Assembly (NCBI GenBank): GCA_022706685.1
Contig: JAKJCA010000016.1
Span: 1 to 47,812, forward strand
DNA length: 47,812 nucleotides
Source of the DNA: Bacillota bacterium
GTDB lineage: Bacteria; Bacillota; Clostridia; Oscillospirales; Acutalibacteraceae
Direction of reading: 5' to 3'
Position numbers and translations under genes: made by a program. The notes under the pieces were generated by a model. The model saw only the letters and a list, made by a program, of their open reading frames with translations. It was not told the DNA's origin and did not search any database. Shown here one piece after another: positions 27,075 through 34,439 of this stretch; the first letter of the stretch is position 1, and each line of letters begins with the position of its first letter.

Positions 27075-27105
27075 AGCCGGCAACAGAAACAACAGGGAGA
27101 ACTTC

Positions 27106-28317
27106 ATGAAGTACGCGGTGGTTTTATACGACGGCATGGCGGATTATCCCGTGCCTGCCCTCGGCGGCAAGACGCCCATGGAACTGGCGAAAAAACCCGT
27201 ATTCGATTCACTGGCGAACAGGGGAGAGGTCGGGCTTGTGCTGACGGTGCAAAAAGAGCTCAAGCCGGGCAGCGACGTTGCCAATCTCAGCGTGCTGGGC
27301 TACGACGCCCTGCAATACTACACCGGCCGTTCTCCGCTGGAAGCCGTCAGCATGGGCATCGATATGGCGCCCGGGGATGTCGCGCTGCGCTGCAACCTCG
27401 TTACGCTCGAAGGGGAAGGCGAATATGAAACACTGACCATGCGCGACTATTCCGGCGGCGACATCTCCAGCGCAGAGGCCGCGCAGCTCATCGACGCCGT
27501 GCAGGAGGCGCTCGGAGGCGGCCGCTTCGATTTTTTCAGCGGTGTCAGTTACCGCCATTGCATGATGTACCACAACGGCAATTCCTATCTCGGCACGCTG
27601 ACCCCTCCGCACGATATCAGCGGCAAGGTGGTTGGCCCCTATCTTCCTTCGCATGAAAACGCCGCCGTACTCGGCGAAATGATGGAAGAAAGTTTCAATC
27701 TTCTCCGGAAGCATCCCGTCAACAGGAAACGGGTTGCCGAAGGCAAACTGCCCGCCAACTCCATCTGGCTGTGGGGTGAAGGCGTCAAGCCGGCCCTTCC
27801 GTCGTTCGAGGCAACTTACGGTCTGAAAGGCAGCATCATTTCCGCGGTTGACCTGCTTAAAGGCATCGGTATCTGCGCGGGCATGAACACGCCGCACGTC
27901 GAGGGCGCGACCGGCTATATCGACACCGATTTTAAGGGCAAAGCCGAAGCGGCGGTCGCAGAATTATGTAAAGGGCAGGACTTTGTCTATATACATATAG
28001 AGGCTCCGGACGAGTGCGGGCACCGCAATGAACCGGAAAAAAAGATCCGCTCCATCGAACTGATTGACGAATTGGTTCTGCCCGTACTGCTCAATTATCT
28101 CGATACGCAGGACGATTACAAAATGATGATACTGCCCGACCACCCGACGCCCATCGTCACCGGCACGCACGCCTCCGACCCCGTGCCGTATATGATATAC
28201 CGTAAAGGCAGAGAACTTCACAATTTTGAAGGTTCCATCAACGAACAAAGCGCGGCAAAAACAGGGATTTTCATCGAAAAAGGTTTTACGCTGATGCGCC
28301 GTTTCATTGATTTCTGA
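27106..28317 (+). CDS. apgM: Cofactor-independent phosphoglycerate mutase (ApgM-type)
   Basis: An archaeal-type 2,3-bisphosphoglycerate-independent phosphoglycerate mutase of the alkaline phosphatase superfamily, interconverting 3- and 2-phosphoglycerate. Features include LYDGMADYPV at the N-terminal metal site, GSDVANLSVLGYD with the likely catalytic Ser near residue 64, and the C-terminal metal ligands in HIEAPDECGH and ILPDHPTPI. Its 403 residues fit. ATG 27106 follows GGGAG; it is 31 bases after purL. It could also act in a homoserine-kinase-like role suggested for some relatives, so the substrate is inferred. Confidence 0.9.
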   Translation: MKYAVVLYDGMADYPVPALGGKTPMELAKKPVFDSLANRGEVGLVLTVQKELKPGSDVANLSVLGYDALQYYTGRSPLEAVSMGIDMAPGDVALRCNLVTLEGEGEYETLTMRDYSGGDISSAEAAQLIDAVQEALGGGRFDFFSGVSYRHCMMYHNGNSYLGTLTPPHDISGKVVGPYLPSHENAAVLGEMMEESFNLLRKHPVNRKRVAEGKLPANSIWLWGEGVKPALPSFEATYGLKGSIISAVDLLKGIGICAGMNTPHVEGATGYIDTDFKGKAEAAVAELCKGQDFVYIHIEAPDECGHRNEPEKKIRSIELIDELVLPVLLNYLDTQDDYKMMILPDHPTPIVTGTHASDPVPYMIYRKGRELHNFEGSINEQSAAKTGIFIEKGFTLMRRFIDF

Positions 28318-28335
28318 TACCGCTGAGGGCAATGT

Positions 28336-28815
28336 ATGGCAAAAGTCTATCTGCTTACGGGCAGAATCGCCTCGGGCAAAACCGCCTGGGCTGAGCGCCT
28401 CGCGGGCAAGCATAACGCTGTCCTTCTTTCCTGCGACGAACTGATGCTGTCGCTTTTCGACGAATGCCTCGGCCCGAGGCATGCGGAAACGGAGCGGCGC
28501 TGCCTGCAATATCTGTGCGGTATCGCCGCGGATACCGCGCTTTGCGGCACGGACGCTGTGCTCGACTCCGGCCTGTCGACCGGGTCGGCGAGGGCGGCTG
28601 CGCGCGGTTATCTCGCGCAAAGGGGTGTCGAAACCGTCACCGTGTATTTCCGCCTGCCCGAGGCGCTTCGCGCCCAAAGGCTCGAGGAAAGGAACGCCCG
28701 GCTTGCCAATAGCCCTAAAAGAGAATATATTATTGATAAAGCTCTATGCGCCCGGCTCGACGCGGAATATGAGGAACCGGGCGAAGGCGAATACGATTTG
28801 ATGATCGGGGAGTGA
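28336..28815 (+). CDS. P-loop kinase-like ATP-binding protein
   Basis: A small AAA-type/zeta-toxin-like P-loop protein of 159 residues. Walker A reads GRIASGKT near residues 9-16, with an LSCDELML strand and LDSGLSTGSARAAA following, and an Arg-rich lid-like segment (RLEERNARLAN). This layout is common in small nucleoside- or metabolite-kinase-like proteins; the substrate is unknown. ATG 28336 has GAGGG upstream. It lies 18 bases after apgM and 5 bases before the aldo/keto reductase, so it is part of the purL-metY run. No antitoxin gene is adjacent, which argues against a toxin role. Confidence 0.75.
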   Translation: MAKVYLLTGRIASGKTAWAERLAGKHNAVLLSCDELMLSLFDECLGPRHAETERRCLQYLCGIAADTALCGTDAVLDSGLSTGSARAAARGYLAQRGVETVTVYFRLPEALRAQRLEERNARLANSPKREYIIDKALCARLDAEYEEPGEGEYDLMIGE

Positions 28816-28820
28816 CGACG

Positions 28821-29951
28821 ATGCATACCAGAATATTCCGGGAAGGATTTATGCCTGTTTCCGCACTCGGTTTCGGCTGCATGCGCCTGCCGCAGATAGA
28901 AGGAAAAAAAGATAAAATCGACGAACAGGCCGCGCGCGAGATGGTCGACTACGCCATCGAACACGGCGTCAACTATTTCGACACCGCTTTTGTGTACCAT
29001 TCCGGCAAGTCCGAAACGTTTTTGGGCAGCGCGCTGGCGGGCTACGACAGGGAAAGTTACTGCCTCGCCACCAAGATGCCGCCCTGGATTGTCGGCAAAA
29101 CGGCGGACCTGAAGTCCGTTTTCGAGCTGCAGCTGGAAAAACTCAACACGCGCTACATTGACTTTTACCTGCTGCACTCCCTTGACGCCGGCAGTTTTGC
29201 GAAGTTTCAAAAAGTGAAAGCTTACGAGTTTCTCGAAAAAATGAGGGACAAGGGCAAAATCAAATTTATCGGCTTCTCTTTTCATGACAACACGGAGGTG
29301 TTCCGTGAAATCCTTGACGCGCACGACTGGGATTTTGCCCAGCTGCAGCTCAACTATGTCGACCGCGCCAAAAACGATGCCGGTACGCAGCTCGACCTTT
29401 TGGCAGAACGGGGGATTCCCTGTATCGTGATGGAACCCGTCCGCGGCGGCGCCCTCGCCAACCCCGGCCCCGGGGTCGAAGCGGTCTTCAACGCGATGGA
29501 ACCCGGCAGGACCATGGCTTCCTGGGCATTGCGCTATGCGGCTTCGCTGCCAAACGTCCTGACCGTACTCAGCGGGATGAGCAGCCTTGAACAAATGAAA
29601 GAGAACGTCGAACTGTTCAGCGATTTTTGTCCCCTTGCGCCCGAACAGATGAGCGCGGCGGAAAAAGCGGGGCTGGTTTTCGCGGCCGGCGAAGCGGTCG
29701 GCTGCACAGCCTGTCGTTACTGTATGGACTGCCCGTCGGGCGTCGATATTCCGGGCGTTTTCGCCTTGTTCAACGATTACAAAAAGACCGGCGACGCCGC
29801 GGCCTTCCTTGCCGCATACGCGGCGCTGCCCGACGGTTCGAAGGCAGAAGACTGCACCGCCTGCGGCGTCTGCAAAGAGAAATGCCCCCAGACCATCGAT
29901 ATCCCCAAAAAAATGGAAGAAATCGCCCGCCTGATGCCCAAACTTGTCTGA
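28821..29951 (+). CDS. Aldo/keto reductase with C-terminal 4Fe-4S domain
   Basis: A two-domain oxidoreductase of 376 residues. The N-terminal aldo/keto reductase barrel has GFGCMRLP, the substrate-pocket YFDTAFVYHSGKSE and FYLLHSLDAG segments, and MEPVRGGALANP. The C-terminal ferredoxin-like domain carries CTACRYCMDCPSGVDIP and CTACGVCKEKCPQTIDIP, so it can bind two 4Fe-4S clusters. ATG 28821 has GGGGAG at 8 bases; GTG 28812 overlaps the previous stop and is less likely. Substrate and redox partner are not known. Common in anaerobic Firmicutes. Confidence 0.92.
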   Translation: MHTRIFREGFMPVSALGFGCMRLPQIEGKKDKIDEQAAREMVDYAIEHGVNYFDTAFVYHSGKSETFLGSALAGYDRESYCLATKMPPWIVGKTADLKSVFELQLEKLNTRYIDFYLLHSLDAGSFAKFQKVKAYEFLEKMRDKGKIKFIGFSFHDNTEVFREILDAHDWDFAQLQLNYVDRAKNDAGTQLDLLAERGIPCIVMEPVRGGALANPGPGVEAVFNAMEPGRTMASWALRYAASLPNVLTVLSGMSSLEQMKENVELFSDFCPLAPEQMSAAEKAGLVFAAGEAVGCTACRYCMDCPSGVDIPGVFALFNDYKKTGDAAAFLAAYAALPDGSKAEDCTACGVCKEKCPQTIDIPKKMEEIARLMPKLV

Positions 29952-29974
29952 GACAGGAACAACGGAGGCCGTAC

Positions 29975-31249
29975 ATGGACAAACGCCGTATTGAAACCGA
30001 CTGCATCCACGCGGGTTATTCGCCGAAAAACGGCGAACCCCGCGCGATACCGATTATCCAAAGCACCACTTTCAAATACGATTCGAGCGAGGAGATGGGC
30101 CGGCTCTTCGACCTTCAGGGGCAGGGGTACTTTTATACGCGCCTTCAAAATCCGACCAACGACGCGGTGGCCGCGAAAATCGCCGCGCTCGAAGGCGGCG
30201 CCGGCGCTGCGCTGACCGCTTCCGGCCAGGCCGCCGCGTTCTATGCCGTTTTCAATATCTGCGAGGCCGGAGGGCACGTTGTCAGTTCCTCCGCCGTTTA
30301 CGGCGGCACCTTCAACCTTTTCTCCGTCACGCTGAAAAAACTTGGCATATCCGTCACTTTCGTCGACCCGGACGCGCCCGCGGCGGAGATTGAGGCGGCG
30401 TTCCGCCCCGAAACGCGTGCGCTTTTCGCCGAGACGCTGGCAAATCCCTCCCTCGTCGTGCTCGACATCGCCAAGTTCGCGGGCATCGCGCACAAAATGG
30501 GTGTGCCGCTTATCGTCGACAACACCTTTCCGACGCCCGTCAACTGCAGGCCTATCGATTTCGGGGCGGACATTGTCATGCACTCCACCTCCAAATATAT
30601 GGACGGTCACGCCGTTGCCCTGGGCGGAGCCGTCGTGGATTCTGGCCGTTTCGACTGGGCCGCCTCCGGCAAATTCCCGGGGCTGACCGAACCGGACCCC
30701 TCCTACCACGGCACGGTGTACACCGAGAGTTTCGGCGCCACCGCCTATATCAACAAATTGGTCCTGCAACTGATGCGTGACCTGGGCTCGGTGCCTTCGC
30801 CTTTCAACTCCTTCCTGCTGGGCGTCGGTCTGGAAACGCTCGCGCTGCGCGTCGAGCGTCACTGCGCCAACGCCCTGGCGGTTGCGCGTTTTCTGAAGGA
30901 ACACCCGAAGGTTTCCTTCGTCAACTATCCGGGGCTCCCGGGCAGCAAATATTACGCTTTGGCGCAGCAATATATGCCCAAGGGAACCTGCGGCGTCATC
31001 TCCTTCGGCGTCAAAGGAGGCCGGCAGGCGGCCGTGCGGTTTATGGACGCGCTGAAACTCATCTCTATCGCGACCCATGTGGCCGACAGCAAGACCTGCG
31101 TCCTTCACCCCGCCGGCACAACGCACCGTCAGCTTTCGTCCGAAGAATTGGCGCGTTGCGGCATCGGGGAGGACATGGTTCGCCTTTCGGTGGGGATCGA
31201 GCATATCGACGACCTCATAGCCGACCTCGCGCAGGCGCTTGAAAATTAG
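29975..31249 (+). CDS. metY: O-acetylhomoserine aminocarboxypropyltransferase
   Basis: A PLP enzyme of the Cys/Met metabolism family that makes homocysteine from O-acetylhomoserine and sulfide. Key segments: ETDCIHAGYSPKNGEPRAIPIIQSTTF at the N-terminus, YTRLQNPTNDAVAAKIAALEGG, SSAVYGGTFNLF, and the PLP-binding Lys in HSTSKYMDGH near residue 207. The C-terminal LSVGIEHIDDLIADLAQAL is typical. The 424 residues match MetY rather than the shorter MetB/MetC. ATG 29975 has CGGAGG upstream. It is last in the purL-metY run. Confidence 0.95.
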   Translation: MDKRRIETDCIHAGYSPKNGEPRAIPIIQSTTFKYDSSEEMGRLFDLQGQGYFYTRLQNPTNDAVAAKIAALEGGAGAALTASGQAAAFYAVFNICEAGGHVVSSSAVYGGTFNLFSVTLKKLGISVTFVDPDAPAAEIEAAFRPETRALFAETLANPSLVVLDIAKFAGIAHKMGVPLIVDNTFPTPVNCRPIDFGADIVMHSTSKYMDGHAVALGGAVVDSGRFDWAASGKFPGLTEPDPSYHGTVYTESFGATAYINKLVLQLMRDLGSVPSPFNSFLLGVGLETLALRVERHCANALAVARFLKEHPKVSFVNYPGLPGSKYYALAQQYMPKGTCGVISFGVKGGRQAAVRFMDALKLISIATHVADSKTCVLHPAGTTHRQLSSEELARCGIGEDMVRLSVGIEHIDDLIADLAQALEN

Positions 31250-31272
31250 CGGCAAAAAATCGCTGCTTCGTG

Positions 31273-31308
31273 AACGGAGGACTGTCTGCCGGCCCTCCGT
31301 TTCTTTTT
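31273..31308 (+). terminator. Terminator after metY
   Basis: AACGGAGG (31273-31280) pairs with CCTCCGTT (31294-31301), followed by TCTTTTTCC. The rest of the gap to 31422 holds only an AT-rich stretch. Confidence 0.78.
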
Positions 31309-31422
31309 CCGCGGCAGGGGAATAAAACGGTTTTTCGCGCGTGAGATATTCGGCATAATTAAGCGAAAAAAGGCGAAAAAGCGAGCAAAACGGCTCTAAA
31401 TAAAAAAACAGGCAAAAGATGC

Positions 31423-31451
31423 TTGACACAGCCGGAACCTTGTGCTACTAT
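31423..31451 (+). promoter_or_regulatory. sigma-A promoter of rplM-rpsI
   Basis: Perfect -35 TTGACA (31423-31428), 17-base spacer, -10 TACTAT (31446-31451). Confidence 0.85.
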
Positions 31452-31460
31452 GGGCAGGCA

Positions 31461-31513
31461 CTCCCGAGCGGGCCGGCTTGCGCGTCCCGGCGGGAACAAA
31501 ACCAACCGGGAGG
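31461..31513 (+). promoter_or_regulatory. Structured rplM leader that can hide its ribosome site
   Basis: CTCCCG (31461-31466) is complementary to CGGGAG (31507-31512), which is the rplM Shine-Dalgarno. An inner hairpin GCCGG (31472-31476) / CCGGC (31487-31491) would bring the arms together. L13 leaders with autoregulation are described in Firmicutes; whether this is one is inferred. Confidence 0.5.
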
Positions 31514-31520
31514 TTATCTC

Positions 31521-31949
31521 ATGTCAACGTTTATGCCGAAAGCGGGCGACATTACCCGCGCATGGTATCTGCTTGACGCGCAGGGCAGGTCCCTCGGCCA
31601 TGTGGCCGCCGAGGCGGCCGTTCTGCTTCGCGGCAAGCATAAGCCGACCTTCGCGCCCCACGCCGATTGCGGCGACCATGTCGTTATCATCAACGCCGAA
31701 AAAGCGGTGCTCACCGGCAAAAAGCTCGAGCAAAAGACCTATTATCGCCACAGCGGTTATATCGGCCATCTGCGTGAGGTCAAATATTCCAAACTCATGA
31801 AGACCGGCCCCGAATTTGCCATGAAACTTGCGGTCAAGGGGATGCTGCCCGACACCGTCATCGGCAGAAAAGCGCTCACCAGGCTGCGCGTCTGCAGGGG
31901 GCCCGAACACCCCCACACCGCGCAAAAGCCCGTCGAACGCAGTTTTTAA
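31521..31949 (+). CDS. rplM: 50S ribosomal protein L13
   Basis: L13 is an early-assembling protein of the large subunit. The sequence has RAWYLLDAQGRSLGHVAAEAAVLLRGKHKPTF, VVIINAEKAVLTGKK, YYRHSGYIGHLRE and the C-terminal KGMLPDTVIGRKALTRLRV and GPEHPHTAQKP segments of the family. The 142 residues are the normal size. ATG 31521 follows GGGAGG at 7 bases; an upstream in-frame start at 31419 lies before the promoter's -35 and is excluded. rpsI follows after 18 bases, as is usual. Confidence 0.98.
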   Translation: MSTFMPKAGDITRAWYLLDAQGRSLGHVAAEAAVLLRGKHKPTFAPHADCGDHVVIINAEKAVLTGKKLEQKTYYRHSGYIGHLREVKYSKLMKTGPEFAMKLAVKGMLPDTVIGRKALTRLRVCRGPEHPHTAQKPVERSF

Positions 31950-31967
31950 GAGAGGGAGCATTTCATT

Positions 31968-32366
31968 ATGTATGACAACAGTCCGTATTTTTACGGCACG
32001 GGCCGCAGAAAAGAATCGGTGGCCAGGGTCCGTCTTTATCCCGGCTCGGGGGCTATCATTATCAACGACAGGGACATCGACGATTACTTCGGCCTTGAAA
32101 CGCTCAAACTGATCGTCCGCCAGCCTCTCGTCCTTACGGGCACCACAGGCAAGTTCGACATCGTCTGCCGCGTCGGCGGCGGCGGCGTGACCGGCCAGGC
32201 GGGAGCCATCCGCCACGGTATCGCGCGCGGTCTGCTGCAGTTTGACGAGGAGCTTCGCCAGACGCTCAAAAAAGGCGGTTTCCTCACCAGAGACCCCAGA
32301 ATGAAAGAGCGCAAAAAGTATGGCCTCAAAGGCGCGCGCCGCGCTCCGCAGTTCTCCAAGAGATAA
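31968..32366 (+). CDS. rpsI: 30S ribosomal protein S9
   Basis: S9 of the small subunit, with its C-terminal tail reaching the P site. The sequence shows [41 protein letters not shown] and the end [25 protein letters not shown], all typical. Length is 132 residues. ATG 31968 follows GAGGGAG. Cotranscribed with rplM and closed by the terminator at 32417. Confidence 0.98.
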   Translation: MYDNSPYFYGTGRRKESVARVRLYPGSGAIIINDRDIDDYFGLETLKLIVRQPLVLTGTTGKFDIVCRVGGGGVTGQAGAIRHGIARGLLQFDEELRQTLKKGGFLTRDPRMKERKKYGLKGARRAPQFSKR

Positions 32367-32416
32367 TCGCTTATCTGCCCCCGCGGGCGCGCGGCGCCCC
32401 GGGTTCGGTTCATGCA

Positions 32417-32452
32417 AAAAGCGGCCGGGTTTCCATACCCGGCCGCTTTTCC
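32417..32452 (+). terminator. Terminator after rpsI
   Basis: AAAAGCGGCCGGGT (32417-32430) pairs with ACCCGGCCGCTTTT (32437-32450), a 14-bp stem whose arms end in A and T runs, so it can act on both strands. It ends rpsI and the converging HTH-like gene. Confidence 0.92.
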
Positions 32453-32459
32453 TTAATGA

Positions 32460-32687
32460 TTATTTTTCACGGTGCTCCAAGTCGATGGCCCGCTGCTCGA
32501 TCCAGTCGTCGAGTTGTTTTCCGTAAATTTCATATTCGATGCGGCGGTCGCTGACCCGTATGGCCACGCCGAAAGGGTACACGCCGTCCCGGATGCCCTG
32601 GCGAATGCGCGCAGGGCTCGTCCGCATGCCCAACTCCCGCAGCCGGTTGGCCGCCTGCTCGGGCGTCATTGTCGGAATTTGTTTCAT
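32460..32687 (-). CDS. Small HTH-like DNA-binding protein
   Basis: A 75-residue protein starting MKQIPTMTPEQAANRLRELGM, followed by RIRQGIRDGVYPFGVAIRVSDRRIEYEIYGKQLDDWIE. This layout (PEQAA helix, a second helix with an Arg/Gln-rich end, then the YPFG and IxVSDRR strand) resembles small excisionase-like or phage-type helix-turn-helix proteins. No other phage genes are present. ATG 32687 is placed by homologue-like start and a GGGA upstream; the open frame extends 54 codons but would cross the putative promoter. It may autoregulate through the inverted repeat at 32728-32743. Confidence 0.62.
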   Translation of the reverse strand: MKQIPTMTPEQAANRLRELGMRTSPARIRQGIRDGVYPFGVAIRVSDRRIEYEIYGKQLDDWIEQRAIDLEHREK

Positions 32688-32727
32688 CGAATCCCGCTTT
32701 CCCCTCAGTATCATAAGTTCAGGCTGA

Positions 32728-32743
32728 CTATGGCAAATCATAG
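32728..32743 (-). promoter_or_regulatory. Extended -10 within a short inverted repeat
   Basis: On the minus strand TGCTATGAT (extended -10, TATGAT at 32742-32737) overlaps the perfect inverted repeat CTATG-N6-CATAG (32728-32743). No good -35 is visible, as is usual for extended -10 promoters. It is a plausible operator/promoter for the HTH-like gene. Confidence 0.42.
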
Positions 32744-32872
32744 CAAAACGATACGCGCAAATTTTCAACTTTTTGAAATATCCGTTAATATTTTTGCGAA
32801 TTTTCGGCGTTTTATCGGATAAATAACCAAATAATGCCGTCAAGGACATAATAATCGCTGTTCCGCCCAGTT

Positions 32873-32898
32873 TGTAACTATTTGTAATATTCTGTAAT
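32873..32898 (+). promoter_or_regulatory. Three TGTAA(C/T) hexamers with 10-bp period
   Basis: TGTAAC (32873-32878), TGTAAT (32883-32888) and TGTAAT (32893-32898). They resemble WalR half-sites but with 10-bp rather than 11-bp period, 123 bp upstream of the -35 of the G5-3D gene. The stretch 32688-33020 holds no gene otherwise. Confidence 0.4.
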
Positions 32899-33020
32899 AA
32901 TCACGAAATAATTGGAGTGATATTCTATTATAAGAATAATAATGCCCTTATAAATGATAAATCGAATAAAAATCATGGCCCGATTTGGCAAAAATAAACA
33001 AAAACATCTGTTCCGGCGGT

Positions 33021-33050
33021 TTGACACCCGTGAAAGGCGCCCCCTATAAT
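33021..33050 (+). promoter_or_regulatory. sigma-A promoter of the G5-3D gene
   Basis: Perfect -35 TTGACA (33021-33026), 18-base spacer, perfect -10 TATAAT (33045-33050). Confidence 0.85.
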
Positions 33051-33118
33051 GGCGGAGTTTGAACAAGCGGCGCGGTTTTTCCCCGGCAGACAACACCGCG
33101 CGCCGGACAGGAGTCTAT

Positions 33119-34378
33119 ATGAACCAGCAGCTCCAAAAGGCAGTCGCCGCCGTAGCGGCGCACAAACGGCCCATCGTAATAACGGCCTTTCTGCTGTCTT
33201 TTGCCATCGCTTTTACGACGGTCGCCACGGCGTCGTCGCCCGTTATCAGGCAGATTAAGATTTTCGACTCGGGCAGTACTCTTACGGTGCAATCCATCAG
33301 CGCGGACCCGGCGGCTGTCCTCGCCGCTGCGGGCATCGAGACAGGGGAGAGGGACCTTGTGGACGTTTCGCATTTCGCGGACGACGAAGAACCCTCTATC
33401 ATTGTCTACCGCTATTGCAGCGTCTTTATTAACGATGACGGCGCCGTTAAACAAATAGGCGCCGCGGGCTTTGTCGCCGACGCCCTCGAAGCAGCCGGCG
33501 TTGTTCTGGCAAAAGGGGACGTCGTTTCCCGTCCACTCAACGAGCCCCTTGCACCGGGCATGGAAATCGCTGTCGCCAGGGCTTTCACCGTCACGGTCAA
33601 GGCGGACGGTAAAAGCGTCAAAATCGTCCTGGCCGACGGGACGGTCGCCGAAGCGCTCGCGATAGCGGGTATCCACCTGGGGGCCTCGGACATTATCAAA
33701 CCCGGCCTGGCCGAAAAACTGGCCGCCGGCACGGCCATACGTATTTACCGCGTGACGTCCAAAACGAGGACCGTTACCGAGCGGCTGCGCTATAAGACCG
33801 TTACCCAATACTCTGCCAACCTTTATAAAGGCAGCACCAGAATCCTGCAAAGGGGCTCCGACGGCAAAAGCGAAGTGACCTACACCGACCGCTATGTCGA
33901 CGGCAAACTCGCTTCATCCTCCGTCAAAAGCAGCAGGGTGCTCGTCGCTCCGGTCAACAAAATCGTCCTGGCCGGCACCAAGGTCAGGCCTACGGCCATC
34001 CGCTTGAATGCGGGCCTGTCGACAATCAGCCCGCTGACGCCTCCCGCAGGCCTGGTTTTTGACGAAAACGGCATGCCCAAGAATTATAAAAGAATCATCG
34101 AAGGCATCGGCACCGCATACAGCGGCGGCCAGTCGACAGCCACAGGCCGCCGCGCGGCCGTGGGCTATGTCGCCGTCAATCCGAGGATCATCCCTTACGG
34201 CACAAGGCTCTATATCGTTTCCACCGACGGACGCTACAATTACGGCTACTGCATCGCGGCGGATACGGGCGGGTTTATCTATTGGAACAACGCGCCCGTC
34301 GTCGACCTGTTCATGAACTCCGAAAGCCAGTGCGAGGCGTTCGGCCGCAGGCAGGTGCGCATTTATGTGCTCGGATAG
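33119..34378 (+). CDS. Surface protein with DUF348, G5 and 3D domains (YabE/Rpf2-like)
   Basis: A secreted or membrane-tethered wall protein of 419 residues. An N-terminal signal/membrane segment (about 22-40) is followed by two DUF348-like repeats (about 45-210), a G5 domain (about 215-295) and a C-terminal 3D domain (about 325-419) with GIGTAYSGG and the acidic residues in CIAADTGGF and VVDLFMNSESQCEAFGRRQV. 3D domains are related to lytic transglycosylases and resuscitation factors. ATG 33119 has ACAGGAG at 5 bases. It is transcribed alone, between its own promoter and a terminator. Confidence 0.9.
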   Translation: MNQQLQKAVAAVAAHKRPIVITAFLLSFAIAFTTVATASSPVIRQIKIFDSGSTLTVQSISADPAAVLAAAGIETGERDLVDVSHFADDEEPSIIVYRYCSVFINDDGAVKQIGAAGFVADALEAAGVVLAKGDVVSRPLNEPLAPGMEIAVARAFTVTVKADGKSVKIVLADGTVAEALAIAGIHLGASDIIKPGLAEKLAAGTAIRIYRVTSKTRTVTERLRYKTVTQYSANLYKGSTRILQRGSDGKSEVTYTDRYVDGKLASSSVKSSRVLVAPVNKIVLAGTKVRPTAIRLNAGLSTISPLTPPAGLVFDENGMPKNYKRIIEGIGTAYSGGQSTATGRRAAVGYVAVNPRIIPYGTRLYIVSTDGRYNYGYCIAADTGGFIYWNNAPVVDLFMNSESQCEAFGRRQVRIYVLG

Positions 34379-34399
34379 ACGTCATCCATAAACGTATCG

Positions 34400-34430
34400 G
34401 GCCCGGGAACATCGGTTCCCGGGCCGTTTT
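34400..34430 (+). terminator. Terminator after the G5-3D gene
   Basis: GGCCCGGGAAC (34400-34410) pairs with GTTCCCGGGCC (34415-34425) with a 4-base loop, followed by GTTTT. Confidence 0.9.
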
Positions 34431-34439
34431 CCGCCCTGT

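Noticed and set aside
28336..28815. Zeta-type toxin of a toxin-antitoxin pair
   Set aside because: Only the P-loop is suggestive; no small antitoxin gene is adjacent and it sits in a housekeeping run.
32460..32743. Prophage remnant around the HTH-like gene
   Set aside because: No integrase, attachment repeats or structural genes are nearby; flanks are ribosomal and wall genes.
32927..32944. Per/Fur box upstream of the G5-3D gene
   Set aside because: Two mismatches in AT-rich DNA are weak evidence, and the gene has no clear link to peroxide or iron; kept only as a remark.
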